A DNA stretch of 6,515 nucleotides from Planctomycetota bacterium (GTDB lineage Bacteria > Planctomycetota > Planctomycetia > Pirellulales > Pirellulaceae): assembly GCA_029259935.1 (NCBI GenBank), contig JAJDEH010000328.1, positions 1 through 6,515 of the forward strand. Reading direction: 5' to 3'. Below the pieces are notes generated by a model. The model was given only the letters and a program-made list of their open reading frames with translations, was not told the origin of the DNA and did not search any database. Each line of letters opens with the position of its first letter. The first letter of the stretch is position 1. The position numbers were made by a program, and so were the translations under genes. Positions 5,844-6,515 of this stretch are shown here, one piece after another.

Positions 5844-6398
5844 CTAGTCCAATCGGGTCGCATCCGATCTCTTCATGGAATCCTCAAACGGTCGCTTTTC
5901 ATAGCTTGTCACGCGCCAACGGTCGTCCTCTTTTTGCATTTGCAAGACGATGAAACCCATGAACGCGCGCCTATCCATGGATTCTTCGACCCGCGCGCGA
6001 ACGGTAAACTCGATTTTGGCACGCGGCGGACTACTGCTCTGTTCGACGGTCACCGATTTGACGTCCGTTGCATGTGCCTCGGTGAAATGGAACCGGGGCA
6101 TGTAGGATTGAGCCTCCTCGCGAAGAGGTTTCGCCGTGGAATGGATATGCTGCAAGACCGCGGGAAGATCGTTCCCTTCCACGTCGCTCAGGATATCGTA
6201 CAGCGCGCCGGTGACCTGCTCCTTCTCGGTCTGCACCAGGCGTTCGACGAGCAACAATCCGCCAAACAGCAGCCCGGCCAAAATGAATGCCGGAATCAAC
6301 GCCGCATGGCCCGTCTTGACCCATCCGCTGAACAGGATCACCACCAAAAGAACTCCCAGCCCGCCGATCGTCCAAGGCTGTTCCATTAACTCCATCAT
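5844..6398 (-). CDS. Small membrane-anchored protein with a possible NTF2-like domain
   Basis: This 184-residue protein starts at ATG 6398, with AGAGG (6406-6410) 7 bases upstream. Two transmembrane helices are seen at about 11-27 and 32-52. Residues 58-98 are helical (QVTGALYDILSDVEGNDLPA), and 105-168 look like alternating strands (AKIEFTVRARVEE, FIVLQMQKEDDRWRVTSYEK). Helices followed by a curved sheet ending in 'DDRWRVTSYE' suggest an NTF2/SnoaL-like cone fold, but this is a pattern guess without a family name. A GTG at 6455 would add 19 residues and overlap the upstream gene; it is rejected in favour of the ATG, whose ATGA overlaps the upstream stop. That 4-base overlap means the two genes are translationally coupled. 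Confidence 0.78.
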   Translation of the reverse strand: MMELMEQPWTIGGLGVLLVVILFSGWVKTGHAALIPAFILAGLLFGGLLLVERLVQTEKEQVTGALYDILSDVEGNDLPAVLQHIHSTAKPLREEAQSYMPRFHFTEAHATDVKSVTVEQSSSPPRAKIEFTVRARVEESMDRRAFMGFIVLQMQKEDDRWRVTSYEKRPFEDSMKRSDATRLD

Positions 6399-6515
6399 GA
6401 TCCTGCCTCTTGTTTCACCGAAGGTGAAATTGGAGTTCGAAAACGAGTCCACCACAGCACGCTCCAGGCCACGGCCAGCACGCCAGCCAGCAGCCAGTAC
6501 AACGGCTGAAGAGTG
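6395..6515 (-). CDS. C-terminal end of a membrane protein (partial)
   Basis: An open frame enters from the right edge of the window and ends at TGA 6397-6395, giving the last 39 residues. They contain one hydrophobic segment (LYWLLAGVLAVAWSVLWW, residues 5-22 of the visible part) followed by a short basic-polar tail (TRFRTPISPSVKQEAGS), so a cytoplasmic tail after a last membrane helix is likely. The stop overlaps the next start as ATGA, the classic coupling arrangement, which supports this frame over the alternatives. The family cannot be told from this fragment. Confidence 0.6.
   Translation of the reverse strand, partial: TLQPLYWLLAGVLAVAWSVLWWTRFRTPISPSVKQEAGS
6413..6429 (-). repeat. 7-bp hairpin just before the coupled start
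   Basis: TTTCACC and GGTGAAA pair perfectly around a 3-base loop on the minus strand. The hairpin lies inside the end of the upstream gene and only 2 bases from the AGAGG site of the next gene. It may tune reinitiation; it lacks a U-tract and so is not a terminator. Confidence 0.4.

Overview
The window looks like a chromosomal piece of a moderately high-GC, Gram-negative bacterium. A planctomycete (Pirellulales-like) is my best guess. This rests on gene style only: mixed ATG/GTG/TTG starts, a secreted helical-repeat protein of unknown family, a DUF2007-like membrane protein, a degenerate ketosynthase of a kind I associate with planctomycete genomes, and loosely packed short operons. No rRNA or other marker gene is present to confirm it.

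Layout, left to right. (1) Positions 1-148 hold no convincing protein gene. They can fold into a dense set of hairpins on the minus strand: three hairpins enclosed by a long-range helix, then a fourth at the window edge. The minus-strand text begins with GTGCG at 131, so the 5' end of a group II intron running off the window is the leading but unproven idea. (2) Positions 194-2395 form a minus-strand operon of three genes read right to left: a thiamine-binding MTH1187-family protein, L-2-hydroxyglutarate oxidase (lhgO), and a membrane protein with a DUF2007-like N-terminal domain. (3) Positions 2396-2689 are a divergent control region with a candidate promoter, two CACGTG hexamers (one inside a 16-bp perfect palindrome) and a separate inverted repeat. 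(4) Positions 2690-3955 encode a FabF-like ketosynthase fold in which every classical catalytic residue is replaced. (5) Positions 3965-4837 carry folD on the minus strand, tail to tail with the ketosynthase-like gene with only 9 bases between stops. (6) Positions 4838-5017 are a second divergent control region. (7) Positions 5018-5818 encode a secreted helical-repeat protein that starts at TTG. (8) Positions 5844-6515 hold two translationally coupled minus-strand membrane proteins, the upstream one cut by the window edge.

How the genes work together. FolD supplies one-carbon folate intermediates and LhgO returns the dead-end metabolite L-2-hydroxyglutarate to 2-oxoglutarate, so part of the window is housekeeping and metabolite repair. 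The ketosynthase-like pseudoenzyme has no active ketosynthase partner in view, so its job is open. It and the structured RNA at the left edge are the two items most worth follow-up.
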